In this document: positions 1 through 7,784 of the stretch, piece by piece | How the letters are laid out: each line of letters opens with the position of its first letter | Numbering within the stretch: position 1 is the first letter of the stretch | Assembly (NCBI GenBank): GCA_011526095.1 | Contig: WYBA01000012.1 | Coordinates: forward strand, 1-34,630 | Reading direction: 5' to 3' | DNA: 34,630 nt | Origin: Myxococcales bacterium | GTDB lineage: Bacteria > Myxococcota_A > Polyangia > Haliangiales > Haliangiaceae | Translations under genes and position numbers: made by a program | The notes under the pieces: generated by a model | What the model was told of the DNA's origin: nothing | Seen by the model: the letters and a program-made list of their open reading frames with translations, nothing else | The model's database searches: none

Positions 1-1
1 G

Positions 2-760
2 CTCGCCGCGGCGCGCGCGCTCGCCGCCTGCCGCGGCGGCCTGCTCGTCACCACGGTCGCGCTCGGCGGCGAGCGCACCGGGCTCGACGCCGCGCGCGGG
101 CTGGCGCGGATCGTGGCGCCCGGCGGCGAGCCGGCGCGCGCGCTCGCCGCGGCGCTCGCCGCCCGCGCGATCCCGCTCGAGGAGGTCGCCGCGGCGCTCG
201 AGGCCGAGGCGGCGCTCGCCGCCGCCTCGCTCGCCGCCCAGGCCCACGAGCCGCGCGCGCTCGCCGAGGCGATCCTCCGCGGCGCGCGCGTCCGGCGCGC
301 GCTCGCCGAGCCGCTGCCCGAGGTCACGCGCGTCGATCTCGCCGCCGCGCCGGCGCCCGCCGCGGTCGAGGCGCTCGCGGGGCTGATCGCGCGTCACCCC
401 GCGGCCGTGGCGCTCGACGCCACGCGCGCCTCGATCCACGACGGCCTCGCCGGGATGGCCGACGCGGTCCGCCGCTACGGCGGCGACGCGCCGCCGCTGG
501 GGCACGCCTCCGACGGCCGGCTCGTCGATCTGCTCGAGGAGCTCGGCGTCGCCGCGGTCGTGCTGCGCGACCCCGAGTCGCTGCGCGCGCCCGTGCCCGC
601 CGCGGTCGCGCGCGCGTTCCTCGCCGTCGACAACCCGCTCGGCCGCCACGTCGCGGTCGAGGCGCTCGCCGCCGCCGCCGCCGCCGTCCCGCACGCGCTG
701 GATGCGCTCCGCCGCAACGGCGAGGCGCGCGCGGACCTGCTAGCGTCAGTGGGCCCATGA
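2..760 (+). CDS. 3' part of an unidentified Ala/Arg-rich protein
   Basis: The reading frame is open from the first bases of the window and ends at TGA 758-760, so the true start lies upstream. About 252 residues are visible. They are very rich in Ala, Leu and Arg and look helical, with no signal peptide, membrane segment or catalytic motif that I recognise. Segments such as LDATRASIHDGLAGMADAVRR and LGRHVAVEALAAAAAAV near the end could be helical-repeat or domain-like. The stop codon overlaps the ATG of the next gene (ATGA), so the two are probably translated together. The function is unknown. The frame is trusted because of codon-position GC bias and the ATGA coupling. Confidence 0.6.
   Translation, partial: LAAARALAACRGGLLVTTVALGGERTGLDAARGLARIVAPGGEPARALAAALAARAIPLEEVAAALEAEAALAAASLAAQAHEPRALAEAILRGARVRRALAEPLPEVTRVDLAAAPAPAAVEALAGLIARHPAAVALDATRASIHDGLAGMADAVRRYGGDAPPLGHASDGRLVDLLEELGVAAVVLRDPESLRAPVPAAVARAFLAVDNPLGRHVAVEALAAAAAAVPHALDALRRNGEARADLLASVGP
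741..746 (+). promoter_or_regulatory. -10-like TAGCGT before the 757 gene
   Basis: TAGCGT ends 10 bases before the ATG at 757, and no Shine-Dalgarno lies between. It sits inside the end of the upstream gene, so the downstream gene could also be transcribed on its own from a nearly leaderless start. The same arrangement precedes many genes in this window. Confidence 0.4.
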
Positions 761-1062
761 ACGACTGGCCGTTCGACGAGCGCGAGGACGTCTCCGTCTA
801 CACCAGCCCGACGATCGTCGCGGGCGACGCGTGGATCGGGCACGTCGTCCACGACGCCAGCGACGGGTCGTGGCGGTTCCACCCGCCCCAGGCGACCACG
901 GACCGCCCCGCCGACGCGATCGTCGTCACGCTGCGCGAGCTGTGGCAGCTCGATCCGAGCATCGGCGACCTCGCCGACATGCCGCTGGGCTGGGCCGCGA
1001 CCCGGCGCAGCCCCGCCGCGGCGTGGGAGATCGAGCCGCTCGAGGGCGCCGAGCGCTGGTAG
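757..1062 (+). CDS. small hypothetical protein (101 aa)
   Basis: A 101-residue soluble protein of acidic/aromatic composition, with no signal peptide or membrane segment. Its core reads GSWRFHPPQ, then VVTLRELWQLDPSIGDLADM and PLGWAATRRSPAAAWE. The wording resembles small DUF2185-like (Imm33-like) hypothetical proteins, in which a phrase of the type 'LDPS...LADLPLGW.A.R' recurs, but this is from memory and not checked. It starts at the ATG that overlaps the upstream stop. Thirteen bases after its stop, the convergent lipoprotein gene ends. Function unknown. Confidence 0.7.
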   Translation: MNDWPFDEREDVSVYTSPTIVAGDAWIGHVVHDASDGSWRFHPPQATTDRPADAIVVTLRELWQLDPSIGDLADMPLGWAATRRSPAAAWEIEPLEGAERW

Positions 1063-1075
1063 CCGGCGCGCCGCG

Positions 1076-2824
1076 TCACTCGACCGGGACGACGCGCTCG
1101 GTCCACTGCGCGATGTGGTTCGAGCTCTCGAGGTCCTGGAACGGCAGGCGGAACGCGGGCGCGGTGGCGTCCTGGCCCGCGGCGGCGCGGGTCGGGAAGA
1201 ACGGCGTCATCCACACCTGCGGCCGGTTCGCGCCGACCAGGCGCACGCCGAAGTTGCGCTTGGTCGAGAACGTCAGCCAGTAGATCGGCTCGATCGCTTC
1301 GTCGGGCCCGTAGCTGCCCTCGAACGGCGCCCACCGCGCCCACGAGTTGGTCAGGCCGGCGCCGATGTTCGCGGCGTCGAGCTTGATCGGGCCGACCGTG
1401 CCGTCGGCCCGCATCACCCACAGCTCCGCCGAGCCGTCGTCGTAGGCGTCCTCGGTCGAGCGGTTGAACAGCACCCACTCGCCGTCGGGCGAGAACGACG
1501 GGTAGTAGTTGTTCTCGGCCGACGACAACAGCGGCGTCTCGGCCCCGAACGTCGTGCCGTCGAACGTCGTCGTCACCAGCGCGCCGCCGGTGAACGCCCA
1601 GTCCGATCCCGGGCCCGACGGGCGGACGTAGACCAGCCGCGTGCCGTCGGGCGAGAAGTCCGGGTGGGTGGCGTAGCCGCTGGTCGGCACCGTCGTGATC
1701 GCCGCCGCCGTCGCCGGATCGCGCAGCGTCAGCCCGCCGTTGAACGACGTCAGCAGCGCGCCGCCGTCGGGCGTGAACGTCGCGAAGTTCCAGTAGTACT
1801 GGTCCGCCGCCCACGCCGGCGTGCGGGTCGCGACGTCGACCACGGTCGCGGACTGGTTCCCGCCGTCGTAGGTCAGCGCCATCTTCGTGCCGTCGCGCGA
1901 CAGCACGTGGCAGGCGACGCACCGGCCGGCCTCGACGTTGGTGTAGAACGGCTCCGCTTCCTCGCCGGCGCGCGACATGTCGTGGCGGAAGATCCCGGTC
2001 GGGCCGCCCTCCGCGCTCGCCGCCGCCCAGTAGTAGATGCCGCCCTGGATCTCCTCGCGCGCGGTGTGGACCTGGATGTCGGCGCGGCTCGACGTCGTCG
2101 GCGACGCCTGGGTCAGGCCGCGCACCGTCACGGTGAGCGTCGCGCCGACCTCGGACCGCGCGACCGTCGTCCACTCCGACTCGAGCAGCGCCAGCCACGC
2201 GCCGGCCGCGGCCGCCGTGGCGACGTAGACGCGGACGTCGGCGTAGTAGGTCTTGACGCTGATCTCGAACAGGTCGCTGCCGGAGGCGTCGGTCCAGTGG
2301 ACGTCGAAGTCGCCCAGGTTCGGCGGCACGATCGTGTTGTGGCTGGGGTAGACGATCGTCGCGACGCGACCCGGGTCGTCGGTCGCGGCGTCGAACAGGT
2401 CGGCCGCGCCGGCCGGCGCCGGCTCGACCACGCGCACATCCTCGCGGAACACCTCGACCGTGGCGGTGCCTGCGAGACCTTCGTAAGTCGCGGTCACCCT
2501 CGCGCGGCCCGCGCCGCTCGCGGTGAGGGTCGACCCGCCGCTGAAGTAGCCGACGGAGGTCAGGTCGACCGCGAACGTCGCGTCCGCGGTGACGTCGACC
2601 TCGGTGCCGTCGGTGTGGCGCAGCACCGCGGTGTACGGCTGCTCGACCGCCGCGCCGTTGATCACGGTGAGGGTGGCCGTCGCCGGCGACACGACGATCG
2701 TGTCGCCGGGCTGCGGCTGATCGTCGTCATCGCCGTCGCCGTTGCCGCCGCACGCGGCGGCGGCGCCGAGGGCGAGGATCACGGCGAGGGAGGTCAGGAC
2801 GCTCGAGGCGGGGCGCGTGCACAT
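1076..2824 (-). CDS. PD40/TolB-like lipoprotein with Big domain and CxxCH haem motif
   Basis: The product has 582 residues. The start is the ATG at 2824 because a GGAG (complement of 2831-2834) lies just upstream and a lipoprotein signal follows, with the hydrophobic run SVLTSLAVILALGAAAAC and Cys25 as the lipid-attachment residue. An Asp-rich linker leads to a bacterial Ig-like (Big_2-type) domain at about 40-125. A beta-rich middle follows, then AGRCVACH, a c-type haem-binding CxxCH at residues 302-306. The C-terminal half carries PD40 propeller signatures FSPDGTRLVY and FSPDGEWVLF. The protein is probably anchored on the periplasmic or outer-surface side. A single haem in a propeller lipoprotein suggests redox or sensing, but no reaction can be assigned. 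It diverges from the kinase gene. A longer frame upstream of 2824 exists but lacks a signal peptide and runs into the kinase promoter region. Confidence 0.85.
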   Translation of the reverse strand: MCTRPASSVLTSLAVILALGAAAACGGNGDGDDDDQPQPGDTIVVSPATATLTVINGAAVEQPYTAVLRHTDGTEVDVTADATFAVDLTSVGYFSGGSTLTASGAGRARVTATYEGLAGTATVEVFREDVRVVEPAPAGAADLFDAATDDPGRVATIVYPSHNTIVPPNLGDFDVHWTDASGSDLFEISVKTYYADVRVYVATAAAAGAWLALLESEWTTVARSEVGATLTVTVRGLTQASPTTSSRADIQVHTAREEIQGGIYYWAAASAEGGPTGIFRHDMSRAGEEAEPFYTNVEAGRCVACHVLSRDGTKMALTYDGGNQSATVVDVATRTPAWAADQYYWNFATFTPDGGALLTSFNGGLTLRDPATAAAITTVPTSGYATHPDFSPDGTRLVYVRPSGPGSDWAFTGGALVTTTFDGTTFGAETPLLSSAENNYYPSFSPDGEWVLFNRSTEDAYDDGSAELWVMRADGTVGPIKLDAANIGAGLTNSWARWAPFEGSYGPDEAIEPIYWLTFSTKRNFGVRLVGANRPQVWMTPFFPTRAAAGQDATAPAFRLPFQDLESSNHIAQWTERVVPVE

Positions 2825-3051
2825 GACAGGCTCCAGGAGGCAGGTGACCGGGAGTGCAATCGTACGCGCGGCCGCCTCGTCACGAACAGCCTCGATTCGC
2901 AAGTCACACGATGTTCGCGGGCCGACGCGGTCCGTCGGTGAGGTGGCGAACGCGCGCGCGCGTGGGGGTCGGGAGCCGGGGGTGGCAAGCCAGGGCCCGC
3001 GACCCTGGGCGCTCCCGACCACACGCGCCCTCGCTTTCGGTGAGGGTCGCG

Positions 3052-3057
3052 TATGCT
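3052..3057 (+). promoter_or_regulatory. -10-like TATGCT before the kinase gene; divergent intergenic region
   Basis: The 241-base gap 2825-3065 separates the divergent lipoprotein and kinase genes. TATGCT ends 8 bases before the GTG at 3066, consistent with a leaderless transcript. The lipoprotein side has its own ribosome site at 2831-2834. I see no operator-like palindrome in the gap. Confidence 0.45.
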
Positions 3058-3065
3058 GGGGGCTG

Positions 3066-6000
3066 GTGAAGGAAGCCGTGGCACCTTCCGCCAGCGACCG
3101 GTTCGAGCTTCGGGGGCAGCTCGGCACGGGCGGCAACGGCGTGGTCTATCGCGTGCTCGACCGCGTCCGCGGCGCCGAGGTCGCGCTCAAGACGCTGCGC
3201 ACCGCCGGTGGCCGGGAGCTGTACCGCTTCAAGCGCGAGTTCCGGGCGCTGGCGGACCTGTCGCACCCGAGCCTGGTCACGCTGCACGAGCTCTACACCG
3301 TCGGCGACGAGTGGATGTTCACGATGGAGCTGGTCGACGGCGTGGGGTTCCACGAGTGGGTGCGCCCGCTGTCGCCGGCCGCGCTCGCCGCGCGCGCCGT
3401 CCCACCGGGCGCCGCCAACGGGCACGACGACACCGCGCCGGCGCGGCGCAACAGCGTCAGCCAGCTCCAGCTCGGCCCGCTCGACGAGGCGCGCCTGCGC
3501 GACGCGCTGTACCAGCTCGTCGACGGGCTCACCGCGCTGCACGGCGCCGGCAAGCTCCACCGCGACGTCAAGCCGTCGAACGTGCTGGTCGAGCGCTCCG
3601 GGCGGCTGGTGCTGCTCGACTTCGGCCTCGTCGCCGACGTCGACTCGTTCCACGTCGATCGCACCCACGAGCGCGCCGCGGTCGGGACGCCCGCGTACAT
3701 GTCCCCCGAGCAGGCCGCGGACCGGCCGCTCACCGACGCGTCGGACTGGTACGCCGTCGGCGTGATGCTGTACGAGGCGCTGACCGCGCGGCGCCCGTTC
3801 GACGGCAGCGCCGACACGATGCTGACGCGCAAGCAGACCGAGGACCCACGGCCGCCGGCCGAGGTCGCGCCGGGCGCGCCGCCGGATCTCGCCGCGCTGT
3901 GCATGCGCCTGCTCGCCCGCGACCCGCGGTCGCGGCCGTCGGGGCGCGAGTGCCTCGCCGCGCTCGGCCGCGCGCCGTCGGCGGCGACGGCGCGGGTCGT
4001 GGCGCAGGCCGCGCGCGGGCCGTTCGTCGGGCGCGCCGCGGAGCTCGGCGCGCTGCGCCGCGCCGCCGAGGACGCGCGCGACCGCTGCGTGCTCGCGCTG
4101 GTCACCGGCCCGTCGGGGATGGGCAAGAGCGCGCTGGTGCGCGCGTTCCTCGACGAGGCGTCGGTCGACGGCGAGACGATGATCCTCGAGGGGCGCTGCT
4201 ACGAGCGCGAGGCGGTGCCGTTCAAGGCGCTGGACGGCGTGATCGACGGCCTGACCGCGCACCTGGTGCGGATGTCGCGGCGCGAGCTCGAGGCCCTCGT
4301 CCCGCGCGACCTCGCCGCGCTGATCCGGCTGTTCCCGGTGATCAAGCGCGTGGCGGGGCTGACCGGCGCCGGGGTGCGGGCCCCGCTGCCGACCGACGTG
4401 ATCGAGCTGCGTCGCCGCGCGTTCGGCGCGCTCAAGGAGCTGCTCGCCGGGATCGCGGCGCACCGCCCGATCGTCATCGCGATCGACGATCTGCAGTGGG
4501 GGGACGCCGACTCGGCCTCGGCGCTCGCCGGGCTGCTCCAGGGCCACGACGCGCCGCCGGTGCTCGTCATCGCCAGCCACCGCGACGGCGCGGGGGATGA
4601 TGGCGACGCGGCGCGGGCGGGCCTCGACCGGCTGCTCGGGCTCGACGCCGACGTGCGCCGGGTCGTCGTCGGCGAGCTGCCGGCGCCCGACGCGCGCGCG
4701 CTGTGGACGGCGCTCGGCGGCGGCCACGACGACGCCGCCGTCGACGACGCCGCGGGCAACCCGCTGCTGCTCGCCGAGATCGCCCGCGCGCGCGCCTCCG
4801 GCGGGGCGCAGGTCAAGACCGTCGACGACGCGGTGCGCGCGCGGCTCGCGCGCCTCGACGACGACGCCCGCGCGCTGATGCGCGTGATCGCGGTCGCGGC
4901 GCGGCCGCTCGCCGCGCCGGTGCTCGCGACCGCCGCCGGGCTGCTCGACGGCGACGACGCCGTCGGCGCGCTGCGCGGCGACCGCATGATCCGCCTGCGC
5001 GGCGACACCGATCACCCGGTGGTCGAGCCGTTCCACGACCGGATCCGCGAGTCGGTGCTCGCCGACCTGCACCCCGACGAGCTGCGCGTCACCCACGCGG
5101 CGATCGCGCGCGCGCTCGCCGCCGAGGACACCGGCGACCGCGAGCTGCTGGTCACCCACTGGATGGGGGCCGGCGAGGGCGGCCGCGCCAGCCAGTACGC
5201 CGCGCGCGCCGCGCGCGACGCCGAGGAGCGCCTCGCGTTCCACCGCGCCGCCGATCTCTACGCGCTGGCGCTGCTGCACGGCGACATGGAGCCCGCGCTG
5301 CGCGTCACCCTCACCGCGCGCCGGGCCGAGACGCTGGTCGCGGCCGGGCGCCTGATCGAGGCCGCGGTGGAGTTCCGCGCCGCGTCGTCGCTCGCCGTCG
5401 GGCGCGAGCGCCAGACGCTGCAGCGCAAGAGCGTCGAGCAGCTGCTGCGCGCGGGGCACCTCGAGCGCGGGCTCGCCGCCGCCTCGCAGCTGCTCGAGAC
5501 CGTCGGCTACGCGCTGCCGACGAGCTGGCGGCGCACGGTCATGGCGCTGCTGTGGGAGCGCGCGCGGATCCGGCTGCGCGGGCTCGACTGGACCGAGCGC
5601 CCCGCGGCCGACGTCCCGGCGGAGGTGCTCGACCGGCTCGACGTGCTGTGGTCGGTGTCGAGCGGGTTCACGTTCGTCAACCCGGTGCTCGGACGGGTGC
5701 TGCAGGCGCGCCTGCTGCGCGAGGCGCTCGACGCGGGCGAGCCGCGCCGCGCGTGCATGGCGCTCAGCCTCGAGCTCGGCTACGTGTCGATGCCGGGCGA
5801 GCCGGCGCGCGAGCGCGCCGAGGAGCTGTTCGCGCGGGGGCGCGCGCTGGCGCGACGGCTCGGCCAGCCCGACCTCGAGGGCATCATCGAGGCCGCCGGC
5901 GGCCTGGCGTCGTACCTCGCCGGGCGGTTCCGCGAGGCGGCGGACCGGCTGCACGCCGGCGAGCTGACGCTGCGCGACCACGCCGCCGAGGCGCGGTGGC

Positions 6001-6650
6001 AGCTCGACCTCGCCCAGATCTTCCGCGTCGCCAACCTGTGGCACCTCGGCGAGCTGCGCGAGCTGGCGCGCGTCCAGCCGCGCTACCTGCGCGAGGCCGA
6101 GGACACCGGCAACGCGTACCTGCAGCGTGGGATGCGCGGGTGGCGCAGCAACGTCGCGTGGCTGGTGCGCGGCGATCCCGCCGAGGCGCGCGCGCAGGCG
6201 GCGCGCGCCCGGCCCGGCCGCGGCAAGGGCGAGCCGTTCCACCTGCAGCACTACTACGACGTCGTGGCGAACACCCAGATCGACCTCTACGAGCGCGACG
6301 GCGACGCCGCGCTGGCGCGGATCGACGCGTGCTGGGCCGAGCTCGACGGCTCGCGGCTGCGCCGGATCCAGATGGTCGACATCGAGGCGAACTGGCTGCG
6401 CGGCGCGGCGGCGGTCGCGGCGGCGCGCCACGACCGCGCGCGCCTCGACCTCGCGACGCGGTGCGCGCTGGCGCTGGAGCGGCACGACGCGCCGTCGGCC
6501 CGCGTGCTCGCGGCGCAGCTGCGCGGCGCGATCGCCGCGCGCGCAGGGCCTCGATCGCGAGCGCCGAGGTGTGCCAGATGGCGGCGCACCACGCCGCGGC
6601 CCGGCTGCGGCTCGGCCACGTCCTCGGCGGCGCCGAGGGGCGCGGGCTGA
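3066..6650 (+). CDS. Ser/Thr protein kinase - AAA ATPase - TPR-like regulator (3' frameshifted)
   Basis: This is a cytoplasmic signalling protein of the PknK-like type common in myxobacteria. Numbering from GTG 3066: glycine loop LGTGGNGVVY at 19-28, ATP-binding Lys42 (VALK), catalytic loop HRDVKPSN at 165-172 with Asp167, DFG at 185-187, and activation/P+1 region VGTPAYMSPEQA. Then FVGRAAEL introduces an AAA_16-type ATPase with Walker A GPSGMGKS at 348-355 and Walker B IAIDDLQWGD around Asp474. The C-terminal ~600 residues are alpha-helical, TPR-like, and probably bind partners. No transmembrane segment was seen. GTG 3066 is chosen because it just precedes the kinase domain and follows TATGCT; GTG 3078 is an alternative. 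The last ~35 codons before the 6650 stop are Arg/Pro-rich and unlike the family, because the frame is lost near 6540. The proper C-terminus continues in another frame to 6745. Confidence 0.9.
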   Translation: MKEAVAPSASDRFELRGQLGTGGNGVVYRVLDRVRGAEVALKTLRTAGGRELYRFKREFRALADLSHPSLVTLHELYTVGDEWMFTMELVDGVGFHEWVRPLSPAALAARAVPPGAANGHDDTAPARRNSVSQLQLGPLDEARLRDALYQLVDGLTALHGAGKLHRDVKPSNVLVERSGRLVLLDFGLVADVDSFHVDRTHERAAVGTPAYMSPEQAADRPLTDASDWYAVGVMLYEALTARRPFDGSADTMLTRKQTEDPRPPAEVAPGAPPDLAALCMRLLARDPRSRPSGRECLAALGRAPSAATARVVAQAARGPFVGRAAELGALRRAAEDARDRCVLALVTGPSGMGKSALVRAFLDEASVDGETMILEGRCYEREAVPFKALDGVIDGLTAHLVRMSRRELEALVPRDLAALIRLFPVIKRVAGLTGAGVRAPLPTDVIELRRRAFGALKELLAGIAAHRPIVIAIDDLQWGDADSASALAGLLQGHDAPPVLVIASHRDGAGDDGDAARAGLDRLLGLDADVRRVVVGELPAPDARALWTALGGGHDDAAVDDAAGNPLLLAEIARARASGGAQVKTVDDAVRARLARLDDDARALMRVIAVAARPLAAPVLATAAGLLDGDDAVGALRGDRMIRLRGDTDHPVVEPFHDRIRESVLADLHPDELRVTHAAIARALAAEDTGDRELLVTHWMGAGEGGRASQYAARAARDAEERLAFHRAADLYALALLHGDMEPALRVTLTARRAETLVAAGRLIEAAVEFRAASSLAVGRERQTLQRKSVEQLLRAGHLERGLAAASQLLETVGYALPTSWRRTVMALLWERARIRLRGLDWTERPAADVPAEVLDRLDVLWSVSSGFTFVNPVLGRVLQARLLREALDAGEPRRACMALSLELGYVSMPGEPARERAEELFARGRALARRLGQPDLEGIIEAAGGLASYLAGRFREAADRLHAGELTLRDHAAEARWQLDLAQIFRVANLWHLGELRELARVQPRYLREAEDTGNAYLQRGMRGWRSNVAWLVRGDPAEARAQAARARPGRGKGEPFHLQHYYDVVANTQIDLYERDGDAALARIDACWAELDGSRLRRIQMVDIEANWLRGAAAVAAARHDRARLDLATRCALALERHDAPSARVLAAQLRGAIAARAGPRSRAPRCARWRRTTPRPGCGSATSSAAPRGAG

Positions 6651-6745
6651 TCGACGGCGCCACGGGGTGGCTCGCCGACGAAGGCGTCGCGGATCCGGTG
6701 CGCGTCGCGGGCATGCTGAGCCCGGGCGTCGGCGAGGTGGCGTAG
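6551..6745 (+). pseudogene. displaced C-terminal end of the kinase-ATPase in another frame
   Basis: In the frame ending at TGA 6743-6745 the translation reads ASIASAEVCQMAAHHAAARL, then a stretch with GAEGRGLIDGATGWLADEG and finally PVRVAGMLSPGVGEVA. This is how I remember these myxobacterial kinase/TPR proteins ending (a 'W....G..DP.R...ML.PG' tail). The frame of the upstream gene fails at a GC-alternating run around 6530-6550, so a net one-base loss (or an indel not divisible by three) separates the two parts. The slyX gene starts 13 bases after the stop. Either a sequence error or a recent mutation fits. Confidence 0.65.
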
Positions 6746-6748
6746 ACT
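6743..6748 (+). promoter_or_regulatory. -10-like TAGACT before slyX
   Basis: TAGACT ends 9 bases before the ATG at 6758, with no Shine-Dalgarno between. It overlaps the stop codon of the displaced kinase tail. Confidence 0.45.
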
Positions 6749-6757
6749 GCGACCGCC

Positions 6758-6958
6758 ATGGCCGACGAACTCGCCGACCGGATGATCGACCTCGAGGTGA
6801 AGCTCGCCTATCAGGACCGCCTGATCCGCGAGCTCGACGCCGTCGTGCGCGAGCTGGGGCTGCGCCTCGACGCGACCGAGCGCGAGCTCAAGGAGCTCAA
6901 GCAGGGCGTCGCGCCGCCGGCGGTCGGGCCCGCCGACGAGCCGCCGCCGCACTACTGA
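6758..6958 (+). CDS. slyX: SlyX family protein
   Basis: A 66-residue protein of the typical SlyX size. It is almost entirely one amphipathic coiled coil: DRMIDLEVKLAYQDRLIREL followed by a second heptad stretch with LDATERELKELK. It ends in the Pro-rich tail PPPHY, which is characteristic of the family. SlyX proteins are small cytoplasmic coiled-coil proteins. In E. coli the gene is linked to phage phiX174 lysis via slyD, and the biochemical role is not settled. The gene follows the kinase and overlaps the convergent zinc-ribbon gene by 7 bases at the 3' end. Confidence 0.9.
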   Translation: MADELADRMIDLEVKLAYQDRLIRELDAVVRELGLRLDATERELKELKQGVAPPAVGPADEPPPHY

Positions 6959-7752
6959 GCGACGGGATCCACGCGGCCGACGACCTCGATCGGCGAGATC
7001 GGGAACACCCGCCGGCGGCCCGGCTCGTCGTAGCGCACCGGCACGACGTTCCCCGGGTCGAGCTTGGGGATCGACTCGTCGCGCAGGAGCAGCACCTCCT
7101 CGTCGAGGAACGGCGCGCCGCCCGCCGCGGGCTCGACCGAGAACGCGACCACCACGATCGACCCGCCGCGGACGAACGTCGGCCGGACGACCACGCGCTT
7201 GACGACGCGCGCGCGACCGCGCGCGCCGAGCCGGCTGATCCACGACGACCGCGCCTTGGGCAGGAACGCGACGACGACGCGCGTCGCGAGGAAGGCGGCG
7301 GGCAGCGCGATCAGCCAGCCCCACCACGCGCCGCCCTCGCCGAGCAGCGCGCCCCACGCGGCGGCGCCGCCGAGCGCGGCGATCAGCACGCCGTACAGCG
7401 CGAACCCGAACGCGTTGAGCGGCATGTGGCGGACCATCTGGCCGATCGCCGGCCACATCAGCTGGTCGACCGCGGCGGTCGCCTCGGCCGGCGCGAGCCC
7501 GGCGACGCGGCCGTAGTGCGCGATCGCCTCGGCGCGCTTGCCGTCGAGGACGAGCTGCTTGACCCGGTCGACCTCGGCGGGCGGGACGTCTGCCCGGCGC
7601 GTCACCGCGGGCGCGGCGTCGCCGGAGCCCGCGCCGGGCGCGGGCGTGACCTGCAGGCTCGCGTCGCAGTACCCGCACAGCGCGTGGCGCTGCCCGTCGG
7701 CGAGCGCGAGCGGCGCGGCGCAGTGCGGACAGCTCGCGCGGGCGATGATCAT
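6952..7752 (-). CDS. zinc-ribbon membrane protein (hypothetical)
   Basis: A 266-residue protein. It begins with a CPHC (Cys8, Cys11) ... CGYC (Cys26, Cys29) zinc ribbon, followed by an Ala/Pro linker and a short helical segment (KQLVLDGKRAEAIAHYGRVAG). Two hydrophobic segments lie at about 113-135 (FALYGVLIAALGGAAAWGAL) and 144-165 (WLIALPAAFLATRVVVAFL). A beta-rich C-terminal domain ends near GRVDPVAQ. It is probably an inner-membrane protein with a cytoplasmic zinc ribbon. The function is unknown. It starts at ATG 7752; two in-frame ATG-like alternatives inside would remove the ribbon. Confidence 0.85.
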   Translation of the reverse strand: MIIARASCPHCAAPLALADGQRHALCGYCDASLQVTPAPGAGSGDAAPAVTRRADVPPAEVDRVKQLVLDGKRAEAIAHYGRVAGLAPAEATAAVDQLMWPAIGQMVRHMPLNAFGFALYGVLIAALGGAAAWGALLGEGGAWWGWLIALPAAFLATRVVVAFLPKARSSWISRLGARGRARVVKRVVVRPTFVRGGSIVVVAFSVEPAAGGAPFLDEEVLLLRDESIPKLDPGNVVPVRYDEPGRRRVFPISPIEVVGRVDPVAQ

Positions 7753-7758
7753 GGGGCG

Positions 7759-7764
7759 AGGATA
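7759..7764 (-). promoter_or_regulatory. -10-like TATCCT before the zinc-ribbon gene
   Basis: On the minus strand TATCCT ends 6 bases before the ATG at 7752, with no room for a ribosome-binding site. This is a good leaderless candidate. Confidence 0.5.
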
Positions 7765-7784
7765 CGCGGGCGGGGGCCGGTGCC

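Noticed and set aside
2742..3065. A longer N-terminus for the kinase starting at 2742
   Set aside because: It would overlap the divergent lipoprotein gene and its signal peptide, and the extra residues look random and Arg-rich.
2825..3136. A longer N-terminus for the PD40 lipoprotein from 3136
   Set aside because: It would bury the lipoprotein signal and ribosome site and run through the kinase promoter.
2904..6485. A 1193-codon open frame antisense to the kinase
   Set aside because: It is a GC-bias shadow of the kinase-ATPase gene, with no recognisable motif.
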